The position numbers were made by a program, and so were the translations under genes. A DNA stretch of 64,000 nt. Source: Riptortus pedestris (Eukaryota > Arthropoda > Insecta > Hemiptera > Alydidae). The DNA is taken from NCBI GenBank assembly GCA_019009955.1, contig CM032228.1, positions 208,734,001-208,798,000 on the forward strand, read 5' to 3'. The notes beneath the pieces were generated by a model. It searched no databases, was not told the DNA's origin, and was given only the letters and a program-made list of their open reading frames with translations. Below are positions 22,118 to 32,464 of this stretch, piece by piece (position 1 is the stretch's first letter; the number at the start of each line of letters is the position of its first letter).

Positions 22118-22910
22118 ATATATTTGTCTGTTACCGCTCTAGCGGTCGCAATTTTTGTTTAATCCTTACCAAACTTCATATTTAAGCGTTTTATGTAAAA
22201 AGAAAGATCAAGTTCGTTAACGGCTGAAATCGGACCAGTGGGAGGGGGGGTTTAGAGGGGAGGATTTTCGAAAATTCGAAATATCTCCGTTACTATACGT
22301 CGGATCGAAAAATTATACAGAATCAATCTTATTTCAAATTAAATTTACTATAAATATTGTTATATACATTTATTCTCTATCTTAAATATTAACCGAGATA
22401 TTTGCATTTTTCAGTTTTCACCAAACCGCCACTTCTACTCATGTTACGTAAACAATACTCTGATACATAATAAATCACATTATGGGAAGTTTAAATACCA
22501 AAAATTGTATTCAAGAGACCTTTATTATACGAGATACATGCAAATATGCACTGGTGTCTCCCCCCCCCCCCATCTTAAAGTTTTGGACTACTCAAATTTT
22601 ATTGATTGAGATAACAATTATTCTGACTCATTATTAATTACACTAGTAGATATAGTAAATGGTTCTCAATAAAATTAATGTGTTATATTCTGATATATTT
22701 CAGTAATTGTTTTTCTTTCCGGTGTGAGACCCGTTTGTTTACATTTCTAACCTAACACTTCCTGTCGGCAGGCTATTGAAATTGGATGAAACATTTTTTA
22801 TTTCCGTTTGTATTTATTCCCGGTGTTGTGTTAGCAGTATGTATATTTATCTATTACTAAACTTCACGAGGGAAATCTGCTTAGTTTACGCAGCCCCTGC
22901 GTGACGTACT
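21926..22910 (-). mobile_element. Helitron-like element, long variant, complete
   Basis: Perfect 3' palindrome at 21929-21955, a TA tract at 22051-22125, core, then an extended 5' module with a C run (22560-22571) and ACAAACGGGTCTCACACCGG (in reverse) before the terminus (GTACGTCACGCAGGGGCTGC). At about 985 bases this is the longest full copy here. Confidence 0.9.
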
Positions 22911-22914
22911 TTTT

Positions 22915-23120
22915 AGTTTTCGACTATCAGTAAACCCCCCTCCTGCTCATGCCATATAAACAATAACCCTTTATATCATGTACCACTTTATTCCAAGGTT
23001 AAATGCCAAATGTAGTTTTTATAGAACATTTCAATTGGTTTTCATAGTAGACTTTGAGATAGTCATACTATTTATTGCGTTTTTAGCTAGGTATCTTTAT
23101 AGTCATCTCTAGCGATCCCC
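22915..23120 (-). repeat. Long-variant text, inverse partner of 18516-18745
   Basis: TAAATGCCAAATGTAGTTTT, CATTTCAATTGGTTTTCAT and GCGTTTTTAGCTAGGTATCT are the reverse of the 18.5-kb copy. About 200 bases match with few changes. Confidence 0.75.
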
Positions 23121-23132
23121 TAGCCTATATAG

Positions 23133-23155
23133 ATACCCGTATATATATATATACG

Positions 23156-23160
<5 letters not shown>
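23133..23160. repeat. Perfect 28-base palindrome beside a TA tract
   Basis: ATACCCGTATATAT is followed by its exact complement in reverse. It abuts an 80-base (TA)n tract. The GC arms make it a discrete cruciform candidate. Confidence 0.85.
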
Positions 23161-23230
<70 letters not shown>

Positions 23231-23354
23231 GTTTTGAACGGACCTCATTTTCGTCATCTCCTGGGTAGGATCGATGGACATTTGAAGAAAAATTTCGAAA
23301 ATCGCGTCATGAGTACAACCTCAATAGCTGATTTCCCTGAAGGGAAATCCGCTA
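23161..23354 (+). mobile_element. Helitron-like 3' end with TA tract
   Basis: A (TA)n run is followed by TTTGAACGGACCTCATTTTC, GGTAGGATCGATGGACATTT and GATTTCCCTGAAGGGAAATC-CGCTAA. The 5' half is absent. Confidence 0.88.
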
Positions 23355-23399
23355 AAATGATTAGGTACAATAATCGTCCATCTCATTGGCTTATTAAAA

Positions 23400-23765
23400 T
23401 ATGAGAATCTCTTTCTTTGGTGAGTTTTTAAAAGTTGCACCCGTTGTTGCATGCGATCGGGAATCGGTTAATTCGTGCAAATAGTGCTGTTATCTGATGT
23501 GGACCTCTCTGACCTGCACTCGCAACAATTTGGAACTATTGATAAGACTTTCCCTCTCTCGTATCAGCACCAATTATAGAACGGGAGCAGTTATGGTGGT
23601 ATAATTCAGTGTATGGGGGTTTGGAGACAACCCCTTGGTGTCAGTGGGTTGTCGGGAGGCGGCAGTAGGGGTGAGAGGTGGTGGAGGGGGTAAACTCTAC
23701 TCCAGCGCTGCCTGTAGCCAGTAGGCCGCCTGCTCTCGGAGGGGGATGGTGTTAGCGTTTCAAAC
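23400..23765 (+). promoter_or_regulatory. GC-richer 5' region of the 23.77-kb gene
   Basis: Sequence composition shifts sharply: CpG-containing, repeat-free sequence with a G-rich segment at 23610-23750, right after a repeat-dense zone. It immediately precedes a clean first coding exon, so promoter plus 5'UTR is the simplest reading. No TATA box is evident. The start site cannot be placed. An in-frame TAG at 23715-23717 supports the ATG at 23766 as the first codon. Confidence 0.5.
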
Positions 23766-23858
23766 ATGCGTCGCAATTTCAGGATAGTAATACTACTCTC
23801 ACTCGCATGGATTGCCTGTGTCCTCTCGTATCTAAGGTTCACTGCACAGCTGCCACCG
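23766..23858 (+). CDS. First coding exon of a type II membrane protein, GALNT2-like N-terminus
   Basis: The exon is 31 codons long and ends exactly at a CCACCG/GTATGT donor, phase 0. It encodes a short basic N-terminus (MRRNFR), a hydrophobic anchor of about 16 residues (IVILLSLAWIACVLSY), then LRFTAQLPP. Short cytoplasmic tail plus signal anchor is the design of Golgi glycosyltransferases. The MRR-x-x-R ... W ... Y spacing resembles the N-terminus of polypeptide N-acetylgalactosaminyltransferase 2 (human begins MRRRSRMLL), which starts mucin-type O-glycosylation; this is a suggestion from a short anchor, not proof. No ATG lies in frame between the upstream stop and this one. The rest of the gene must lie downstream across a long intron; the exon-like islands at 58.8 and 62.55 kb are in compatible strand but unproven. 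Confidence 0.68.
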
Positions 23859-25371
23859 GTATGTAACTAATATTAAAAACATTATTCTTCCTATTTATAA
23901 ATTACTAAAAAAGGTATATAAATGTCATTTTACACTACCTATAGTTTATTGTCATTCGAATCGTGTAGTGCATGTCAAAGTTATATTGAAATATAAAAGT
24001 CCTTAAATGAACAAGTCTTCTTGTTAATCCTTATCACTTATAAAAAGTGATAACACACTGATTTGAGCATTGTCAAGCTTCGTATAACATTCAGTGATAC
24101 TTACTTTCGTAAATCTCATACGTTTTTCTTCGAAACTTGTCTGTCTTTGGCACAAAAATAACGTATCGGAATTTAGCATTTAAAAGGGTAATTATATAAT
24201 AATTATGGCACTTTTTGGTTTCTACCTCGCCGGTTCTAAGCTTAAAATTAAGTTAGCAATGTCACAGGAATATTGTCATGCTCAGCAAATTGAATTAATG
24301 TGTATAATGTTTTATAAAAATTGATATAGTATGAAATACAAAAGAGCCGGCGAGTAGAATAGGGCGTTTCCGAGGGATCGAAGGGCGTAACCTTCCCATC
24401 GGTTATCCCCAATGTTTACAAATCTTCCACGAGACAGTTTATTTCTTGGTATTTATGTCTAACTAACTAATCACTAAATTAATTTAGTATTTTTTATTTA
24501 TTGATTTTCAACACTCATGTGACTGATTATCTCTACTGAAAGCATTCAAAAGCCGTTATTGTGAGTGATGTGTTGGTGTTGGAGCCCGCGAGCTGCTATC
24601 ACCATCCTTTGCTTGTTATCACTAGAAAAGTTCCGCTTTGTTTACATAGGTACTCCTACTCAATCATGTCACGTGACCTGCTCAAGGCAATTGTAGAACT
24701 CTATTTATGCTATATAATTTAAATTATGGCCTTAATAATCCTTTAAATTGATTTTCGACTTTTTCATAGTTATAAGTAGTACATTTTAGTTTTCCATTAA
24801 ACTAATAATTCGTAAGAGAATGAATAAAATCACACCCTGTAAGGTATTTTGTTTATTCGTCTTTTAATACTTAAATTAGTATATAGATGAATTGAATTAT
24901 TATAGTAAAACAGTCAAATATATTTACTAGTTGTTACTTTGAATAAATGGGTTCCTATTTTCTAGTAGTTACTTAGATTAAATGGGTTCCTATTTTCTAG
25001 TTGTTGCGTTGAATAAATGCCTGTTTATCTTAATATGGGGTGTAAATTTATTTACGACATAAATTACCTGTTTAAAATTTACGACTAAGTGTTTTTATTA
25101 AATTACTTTGTTGCTAGAAAAAAAAAATCTCAATAAAAGTACCTTGCATGATATTTTGGTTTTCTCAACCATTTTACAAGTGATCGGATATTATTTTTTG
25201 CGATGAATGTCTCAAACATTCTTTTTATTTTTTATTCGAAGTAATGAATAAAAATGATCCCAAAATGCACGCCAATTCATTTATACTGTAGGCATTGTTT
25301 TGTTTAAAAAAAACTAAAAATAAAATTACAGTATTGCCGTAGGTAAAGGTTGAATTATTTTAATTTATTCC
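23859..25371 (+). other. Probable first intron, AT-rich
   Basis: After the GTATGT donor the sequence returns to AT-rich non-coding DNA. It includes a 35-base tandem repeat at 24927-25028. No exon with both splice signals and coding character was seen. Confidence 0.5.
24927..25028 (+). repeat. Three tandem copies of a 35-base unit
   Basis: Units CTAGTTGTTACTTTGAATAA..., CTAGTAGTTACTTAGATTAA... and CTAGTTGTTGCGTTGAATAA..., each with ATGGGTTCCTATTTT or a variant, start at 24927, 24962 and 24997. Confidence 0.85.
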
Positions 25372-25737
25372 GTGAATGATGGTTATATAAACGGTTTAAG
25401 GCGAGTGCTTGGCATGAGTGGAATGAACTTTAATTTATTTACGATATTTACTGTTGCGTCTTTTGTACACTGTAATATGACTGACGGAGATCGGCGAAGG
25501 AGAACAAACCTCGAGCTAAAAGACCTATACTTAACCCGTGGTTGCTGTTATTACGTTTTCCCGGCTAAGATGAGCAGGCCACGTCGTAGGGATGAATACT
25601 GAAGATCTAATCCAGTGTCCCATCGGAGCGAATATTTGGAGTACGGAAGGTTGGAGGCCCTCAACTGCGATGGGACGATCGTGTTCCTACCGATGCACTA
25701 ACTTTACTTGGCATTACCAAGGCAGCAGCACAAAAAA
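25372..25737 (+). pseudogene. LINE reverse-transcriptase C-terminal remnant
   Basis: Frames read the conserved tail found downstream of the reverse transcriptase in many animal LINEs. One frame gives DGDRRRRTNLELKDLY (25480-25530), another LR-AGHVVGMNTEDLI (about 25567-25607; the W of LRWAGHV is a TGA stop), another VRKVGGPQLRWDDRVPTDAL then LLGITKAAAQ (about 25640-25733). Order and spacing match the RTE-like C-terminus (...RRTN.EL..LY...LRWAGHV.RM......GGP.LRW.D.V..D...LGI). Two frameshifts and a stop make it dead. A Helitron-like element cuts it off at 25738. Confidence 0.8.
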
Positions 25738-26191
25738 GTCCGTCACGCAGGGGCTGCGTTAACTAAGCAGATTTCCCACTTGCGTCCCGTATTTGCATTT
25801 ATCTCATGACGTAAAAGTTCAATGAGAACAATATTTGTTATTTTGGCTTCAAATAAAGTGCTTCATAATATAACAGCTTATTGTTTATATGACATAAGCA
25901 GGAGTGAGGGTTTACTGACGGCCGAAAACTAAAAAACGCAAATATCTCGGTTAATATTAAAGATAATTAAAACACGTACATAACAACATTTATAAATCAT
26001 TTAATTTTCAATAAGATTGGTTCGATCAATTTTTCGATCCGACGTACAGTAACAGAGATATTTTGAATTTTCGAAAATCCTCCCCTCTAAACCCCCCCTC
26101 CCCTGGGTCCGATTTCAGCCGTTTACGAACTTGATCATTCTTTTTACATAAAACGACTAAATATTGAGTTTGGTAATGATTAAACAGACAA

Positions 26192-26241
<50 letters not shown>

Positions 26242-26365
26242 ATTTTGAATGGATCTCATTTTCGTCATTTCCTAGGTAGGATCGATGGACATTTGAAGAA
26301 AAATTTCGAAAATCGAGACTTGAGTACGACCTCAATAGCTGATTTCCCTTAAGGTAAATTTGTTA
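25738..26365 (+). mobile_element. Helitron-like element, module B, complete
   Basis: GTCCGTCACGCAGGGGCTGC start, AAGCAGATTTCCCACTTGCG, module B (TTTATCTCATGACGTAAAAG), core, TA tract 26196-26239 and a worn 3' end GATTTCCCTTAAGGTAAATT-TGTTAA. It sits inside the LINE remnant. The YIYIYI frames on both strands are its microsatellite. Confidence 0.92.
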
Positions 26366-27579
26366 ACAGAGATAACTCAATGGAGCAGGCCATGACTCGA
26401 CGAAGTGGGTTGTAGAGTCGGAAAAAAAAATGTATCACTAACTTAGTTGACAATACATGGGTTATTTAGTAATTATGTTAATTCCATTTTTATAATTCAA
26501 CAGGAAACTATTATTACTATTTCACTTCGTTTACGGATAACAGCTATTCTAAACATAAATTCGTCCAATTTTCGTTTTTGTAGTGTGTATTTACACGCGT
26601 TTATGTATTTAGTAAGAAATAATTACTCAAATGCGATGCAATTACCGCAGTCCTTGTACCTGGCTTTTGTCATTATCTATACCTACTTCTTTGTAAAGCC
26701 TACGAAACCTTTTTGAGCCGGCTTTCTCTATGTAAAAATATGAGTTGTTCGTGAACTTAAGCATAAAATATATAAGTTTCATATTTCATTTCCACATCCA
26801 TAGTTTAATTAATCTAAAAGCCCATATAAAGACATGGAATTACTAACGTATTATTAGAGAAGCCGGTCAAACAGTGTTAATTAATATATTCCCCAAACAA
26901 ACCAAAAGTAACGGATGTGACATTTTAAATAATAGATGAGATTATTTAATTAACAAAATGTCTTGTATTACGATATTGTCTTTCGAGGGACTACTTTCGA
27001 TCAAATGAACTCTTGTTTATACTTATTTTGTTTTATTATAATGTAGTCACATTTTTATTATTAATAAACCACAAAAGAAATTAATATTTTAGTGCGCCAT
27101 TATTTTTTTAAACCAAGGAAACGCTGATTTATATCTGCTATTACATTATACGTTTTCCAAATATTCTTAATAAATGTGTATTATATACGGACTGTTGAAT
27201 TAAATAATTGATATTTATGATTGTCTTGTGTATAACATCACAACGTCATTTATCACCTTTCACTCGTATGTTCTTTTCTCGTTATATAATGGCGTCTCGA
27301 GATAAAGTGGGTACAGCCAGTCTGATAAATGTGTTCCAAAAATTCATATATTACAACCTAATGGGAACGTGAGAATTTTGATCCTTAGTATAGAATTTTG
27401 AGCCTTTATAAGTTATTGGTTTCGGTCTCACGACAATCAGAATAAAAATTCCTTCAAATTTTCAAGAGTCGGTTGAAAAGAGTGCCGACAACAAGCTCAG
27501 ATTCAATTTAATAATGTATTATATATGTATGTACATATATATATATATATTTATATATATGTGTGTGTAAATTAAACTT
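26366..27579. other. AT-rich stretch, nothing assigned
   Basis: The 89-codon frame at 26447-26716 starts at a weak codon and has no recognisable domain. A short TA/GT tract lies at 27531-27568. No gene or repeat was supported. Confidence 0.4.
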
Positions 27580-27700
27580 CACATTTAAGCTTTTAGCAGG
27601 AAAAGAAGGCTTGAGGGTTTGAGGGGGTACAATAAACAATTCCAAAAATCTCTGTTATTATAAGTCGGTTGAAATAATGTTAAATAATCCATATATTTGC
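27580..27700 (-). mobile_element. Helitron-like scrap
   Basis: TTTTAGCAGG, GGGTTTGAGGGGGTACAATA and CTGTTATTATAAGTCGGTTG are a deleted minus-strand copy without hairpin or 5' end. Confidence 0.5.
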
Positions 27701-27763
27701 AACATTTTCCTTAATTGTTGCTATAAATGTTTTCTCCAACTCCAATGTTACGTTATGTTACTA

Positions 27764-28053
27764 ACGTCCATTTTGTGCTACTATGGCTGTTTGGGACGCA
27801 TTATCTACAGGCTACCACCCTTTTCTAGCCATAGTAGGACTAAGGATTTTAATGAATGAGTTCTTCACTAAATAAATTCTTATTGCACTAGCGGAAATCA
27901 GGATGGTAACCTGTAGATAACCCGTCCCAATTAGCCATAGTAGCATAAAGTGGAGATAAATAAATAACTAGCGGAAATCTAACTTAGGTTTATCATATAT
28001 AATTATGACCAACGCCTTAACCCCTCATTAATAACCTGGCCCCAACTCGAATA
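27764..28053. mobile_element. Converging SINE fragments
   Basis: A minus-strand SINE tail and body (27764-27890: GGGACGCATTATCTACAGGC, GACTAAGGATTTTAATGAAT) meets a plus-strand tail (27893-27965: GGTAACCTGTAGATAACCCG, AGCCATAGTAGCATAAAGTG), then a minus-strand head (27985-28053: GACCAACGCCTTAACC). The first two can fold on each other. Confidence 0.72.
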
Positions 28054-29400
28054 TTAGCAGAGGTATTTGCAATTTTGGTTTTATGCTGTCAGTGAATACA
28101 ACACTTATCTCGCGTTAACAATAAGCTAAGAAATATGATAACTTATAGCACCTGAGTAATTAAAATTCTCTTCTCCAGCTTAAATTTTGAGTCCTATTTG
28201 AATAGGCTTCTTATTACAGACGAAATAGAGTATAAATGGTGTCATTACAGCAGCGAGTGCAGAGCTTGGAAAATGTTCATTACATACTCAGCCGCTGCGG
28301 CAACATTTAATTTCCTGCCTGTTGGCTCTACACAGTTTTATTTATTTAATTGTGCTGGACCATGGACAGATGTTTAAAGACTATGAAACGAAACTTAAAT
28401 ATATTCCGTACTTCGCGTTTCTTCAAACTTGGCACATCTATGTCCCCAGGCTCAATTGTCTGTCAAATATTTATGTTTGTCTCATGTTCCGATAATTAGT
28501 CATTTTATACGGGTCTTTTGATGGGCTTGTGGACCTGATAATAAGCTTAATCCACGTTTCCTTATTATTTTTATGCTCAGACCTCTGAGAAGCAAAACTA
28601 AAATCTCTACTTTTCATGCTAATAGAAATATCGAAACGATCTAATTAGGGTTGATATATTTCTAAGCTAATGACGAAAGTCAGTCAGCCCCTCTTTCAGG
28701 ATTATCCCAGCCCTATTTTGGGCTATTGGTACCATATGTAGCTCCAGGGCATTCAAAGGGAGTCAGCTCCTAGTGTTTAAAATGCTTTATTTTAAATGAA
28801 ATAATAATGAAAATTATAATTGTGAAAATAATCTGATATATTCACCCAGTGAATACATCTTTGAACTATCATTGTGTATGTTCCGGGACTCATTCTTGTG
28901 GAAAATGTATAAACATCATAACACTCTTTCCGGCCATCTAGATCTTTGAGGGAGTGTATTAGTTCACGAGATTAGATTTTTAGAAATTCCTGGGTGAAAT
29001 TCAAGTGATTTGCTTTTTAAGAAAAAATACAAAGCACAACATAAGGTTCTAATTAATTTTAACCATTGAATTTTCCTGTGTATTTGCTGATGACGTAAAG
29101 TGCTTCTGTACTATAAGCTATTATATTCTATCGAAACTTTTGGAAAAATGTTTGAACTTCTATTTGTGCACTAGTTTACCCATTTATTTAAAATGTATAA
29201 TATTTATGTCACTTATGAAAAGCTCTGTCTGTTGGATATGTGAAGTTCTTCTGAATATATAACCCACAAAAACATTGCATCCTGCTTAATATAACTTACA
29301 TAATAGTTTATCATTCTGAAGATCTAATTTATTATTAATTATTTATGATGAAGATCTTATTTATGCACTTTTTAATGGACCTAAATAAGTTTCCTGGGTT
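28054..29400. other. AT-rich stretch with one module-C trace
   Basis: 28190-28290 resembles module C (GAAATAGAGTATAAATGGTG). Otherwise no gene or repeat. A short palindromic patch CAGCCCTATTTTGGGCT lies near 28708. Confidence 0.4.
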
Positions 29401-30300
29401 TCAATTCCTTTTCCTTAGATTTCCTTTATTTAAAATTTACACCATCTTTAAATTTGATAGGTAGCTCCAAGAAAACCTTCACTGATGAAGATAAGATCTA
29501 CTTCCCTGATAAAAGAATTTATGATCCTTCCTCAAGGTCTAAAAATATACTGATTTGTAATAATACATAAAATATATGCACTTTAAATACTCAAATAGGA
29601 GCCAAATTGTTCTGTACAATGGATATTTCAAGAGATATATCGTTTATTAGGAATTCTGGTATATATTTTAAAGGTTCTTCCGAATAGATATCCCGTCTCT
29701 TAATATCATTCAGGACCATTTCCTAGGTCAGATGGAGATAAAGGAAATCATGTTCCTGTCTCGAGGTTTCAATTATATTATTCTTTCACTCTGATTCAAC
29801 AGATTTCCTTCGTTACACTCCGTTAACGTAGATTACGATTATTTAAACTTGTCTATTTACAGGATCTGTAGCAGTTCCACCCAATCCTTCACTGATCAAG
29901 ATAAGATGCCAATGTCATGGGGAAACCCTACCATTTTAACATCACCTTTAACCGTGACTGCCTTTCCAAATTTCTCTTTTATGTTTGACGGTCCCTTGTA
30001 CGAATTAAGTGGTAGCGGTTTGAAGGCATCTGAGTCTCCCCTCAACTGGCATAATTAGAATAATAATATTTGTTTATGTCAATATTTGAAAAATGCCGGA
30101 GATTTATTAGTAGGATTGGTAGAAGAACTAGTTCCAGTTCCAGAAAATCCTGGATGACTAATGAGTTTCTATAACTGATAGACAAATTGAAGAAATTTAA
30201 TGCTGCAAATTATGCCATAAATTACAAAAGACTTAAGATCAGTTCCTGGCAAATACAGAGATGAATGTAATCTATAAATCATGGCACAATTACTTAGCAA
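29401..30300 (+). other. Coding-like but broken island
   Basis: Several acceptor-like tracts precede short frames: TCATTCAG then DHFLGQMEIKEIMFLSRG (29711-29765), and TATTTACAG then SVAVPPNPSLIKIRCQCHG (from 29863). A stretch of 29457-29500 (CCTTCACTGATGAAGATAAG) closely repeats 29884-29908 (CCTTCACTGATCAAGATAAG). Around 30115-30235 one frame reads RRTSSSSRKSWMTNEFL and LIDKLKKFNAANYAINYKRL with a stop between, faintly like a pogo/Tigger DDE transposase. I cannot name the source; an old transposon or pseudogene is likely. Confidence 0.3.
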
Positions 30301-30362
30301 AAACACCAAATTTGGAAGAACTGACAAGGCTTATAATAAAAGTTTTATTATAAATGTAGGAG

Positions 30363-30483
30363 TTTTAGCAGATTTCCCTTAAGGGGAATGAGCTATTGAG
30401 GTTGTGCTAATGGCGTGATTTCCGAAAAATTTTCTCAAATGTATTTCGATCCTATCAAGGAAATGTTGAAAATGTAATATCTA

Positions 30484-30528
<45 letters not shown>

Positions 30529-30932
30529 TTACCTATATAACAAATAAATATACCTATATAAAAATAAAAAAAACAAGACACTTCATGATATATTGCTAGA
30601 GTGAGTTGTGTAGAAGTAGGGTTTTACTAAAGACTAAAGCCTAGAAAATACCAATATCTCGGGTTAATATTAAGCTTTGAGAAAATTTGAAAATAACAAT
30701 TTTTCGCTTCGCCTCATAATAGTTTTGACATTTTGAATTGCCCCTCCCCTTCTCTGATTTCGGTTGTGGACGAACTTGATCTTTTGGTTTGTATTTGAGC
30801 GCTTAAGTGTCGAGTATGGTAAAACAGTATTTGTAATTGACAAATGTAAATATTTCTCATCACCTAGTCATTGTCACTGATAGAAATGTTTCGTCCATGA
30901 GTACAACCTAAGTGGAAATATGTTAAAATGCA
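30363..30932. mobile_element. Two Helitron-like fragments, opposed
   Basis: 30363-30530 is a minus-strand 3' end (TTAGCAGATTTCCCTTAAGG, TCCTATCAAGGAAATG, TA tract). 30580-30932 is a worn plus-strand copy (GTATTATTAA-type core, CTGATTTCGGTTGTGGACGA, end TATGTTAAAATG). Confidence 0.7.
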
Positions 30933-31529
30933 TCTGTGGGTAGGTAAGACGCTGCGCGTCACAAGAAATTTAATTTTCTTTCCATCTCGTGCCCCTCTCT
31001 ATTAAGTATAAAAAAAAATTGACCAAGTAATAAATCGTGTGAATAAACTCAATACGTTGACCCTATATATTTTAAAATGACTTTTAATTTATTTATTGTA
31101 ATATTGATGTTTCTTGTCTTCAGTATATTGTTATATTATCAAGTTTACCAGCGTAAAAATAAATATAGATATTACAGAAGAGTTTAATGATATTATGCAT
31201 GGTTAGTGGGAGGGTATATTAATAAATCAAGAGATAAATACATAGTAAATTTCGTAAAAAAACTTCTACTTGTTCAAAAATAGTAGACTTTGGATAGTCA
31301 GCCATAGTGGCAAAAGTATAAATAATGGTCTTTTTCGACGTCAACTTTCTGGTTCGATCCGAAAGAGGAACAGGAGAATCCACTTTGGGGTTAAGGGTTA
31401 CACTGAAGAGACAAAAGGACGTTACATAGAAGGGTGGGACGTGCTTTAAAAAAAGAAGAAAAAACAAAACAAAAAAAAGGCTGTTTGTGGATTTAGAATC
31501 AATTTTTACATTCCAGTAGCTAAAAAACG
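30933..31529. other. Unassigned AT-rich sequence
   Basis: The minus-strand frame 31219-31467 has no domain and spans poly-T-rich DNA. Nothing else was seen. Confidence 0.4.
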
Positions 31530-31823
31530 TCCGTCATGCAGGGGCTGCGTCAACTAAACAGATTCCCCTCGTAAATTTTAACAATAGATAAATCTACATA
31601 CTGGTAACAAAAACCACCGTGAATAAATACAAACGGTAATGAGAAATCTTCCAGTAAATTTCAATAATTTCCCGACGGGATGGCATCTGTCTCATTACGT
31701 ACATGATCAAGGAGAACAATATTTGGTATTTAGGCTTAAAATATAGTGCTTCATAAGATAGTAGCTTATTTTTAATATGGTATGAGTAGTATTGTGGGTT
31801 TTCTGAAGGCCGAAAACTAAAAA
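31530..31823 (+). mobile_element. Helitron-like element, long variant 5' part
   Basis: GTCCGTCATGCAGGGGCTGC and AAACAGATTCCCCTCGT, then ATCTACATACTGGTAACAAA (as at 61170) and module-B text. It ends CCGAAAACTAAAAA, where the next copy has inserted. Confidence 0.8.
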
Positions 31824-32421
31824 GTCCGTCACGCAGGGGCTGCGTTAACTAAGTAGATTTCCCACGTGAAGTTTTACAATAGAGAAATCTGCCTAATAAC
31901 AGTAGTAGTAACCTATTCACGAGGACGAATAGTTAGGGAAACGGCAGCACTAGCGCTCGGCGGAAACTCCCGAACATAGGCAACTCCTGCCAACCACACA
32001 CACAATACAAATGCAAATATCTCGGTTAATATTCAAGATAGAGAAAAAAATGTATAAAAATAATTTGCAATAAGATTGATTCTGTAAAAATTTTAGATCC
32101 GACGTATAGTAACGGAGATATTTCGAATTTTCGAAAATCCTCCCCTTTAAACCCCCCCTCCCACTGGTCCGATGTCAGCCATTAATGAACTTGATCTTTC
32201 TTTTTTACATAAAACGACTAAATATCGAGTTTGGCAACGATTAAACAAAAATTGCGACTGCTAGAGCGGTAACAGACAAATATATATATACATACAGTTT
32301 TGAACGGACCTAATTTTCGTCATCTTTGAGGTAGGATCGATGGACGTTTGAAGAAAAATTTCGTAAATCGCGTCATGAGTACGACCTCAATAGCTGATTT
32401 CTCTTAAGGGAAATCTGTTAA
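31824..32421 (+). mobile_element. Helitron-like element, module A, complete, nested
   Basis: Both ends are intact (GTCCGTCACGCAGGGGCTGC ... TTAAGGGAAATC-TGTTAA), with CACGTGAAGTTTTACAATAG, module A, core and only a very short TA tract (32280-32290). It lies in the A run of the previous copy. Confidence 0.92.
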
Positions 32422-32464
32422 AATATGTATATTTCTTATTTATGAACTTCTATTTCATGGTACA

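Noticed and set aside
7339..23354. CRISPR-like array, because of many spaced short repeats
   Set aside because: Repeats are whole elements with irregular spacing and both orientations, in eukaryotic DNA.
23606..23842. 78-codon minus-strand frame in the GC-rich island
   Set aside because: Opposite to the plus-strand exon that has an anchor-like peptide and a strong donor; proline-rich antisense composition is typical of shadows.
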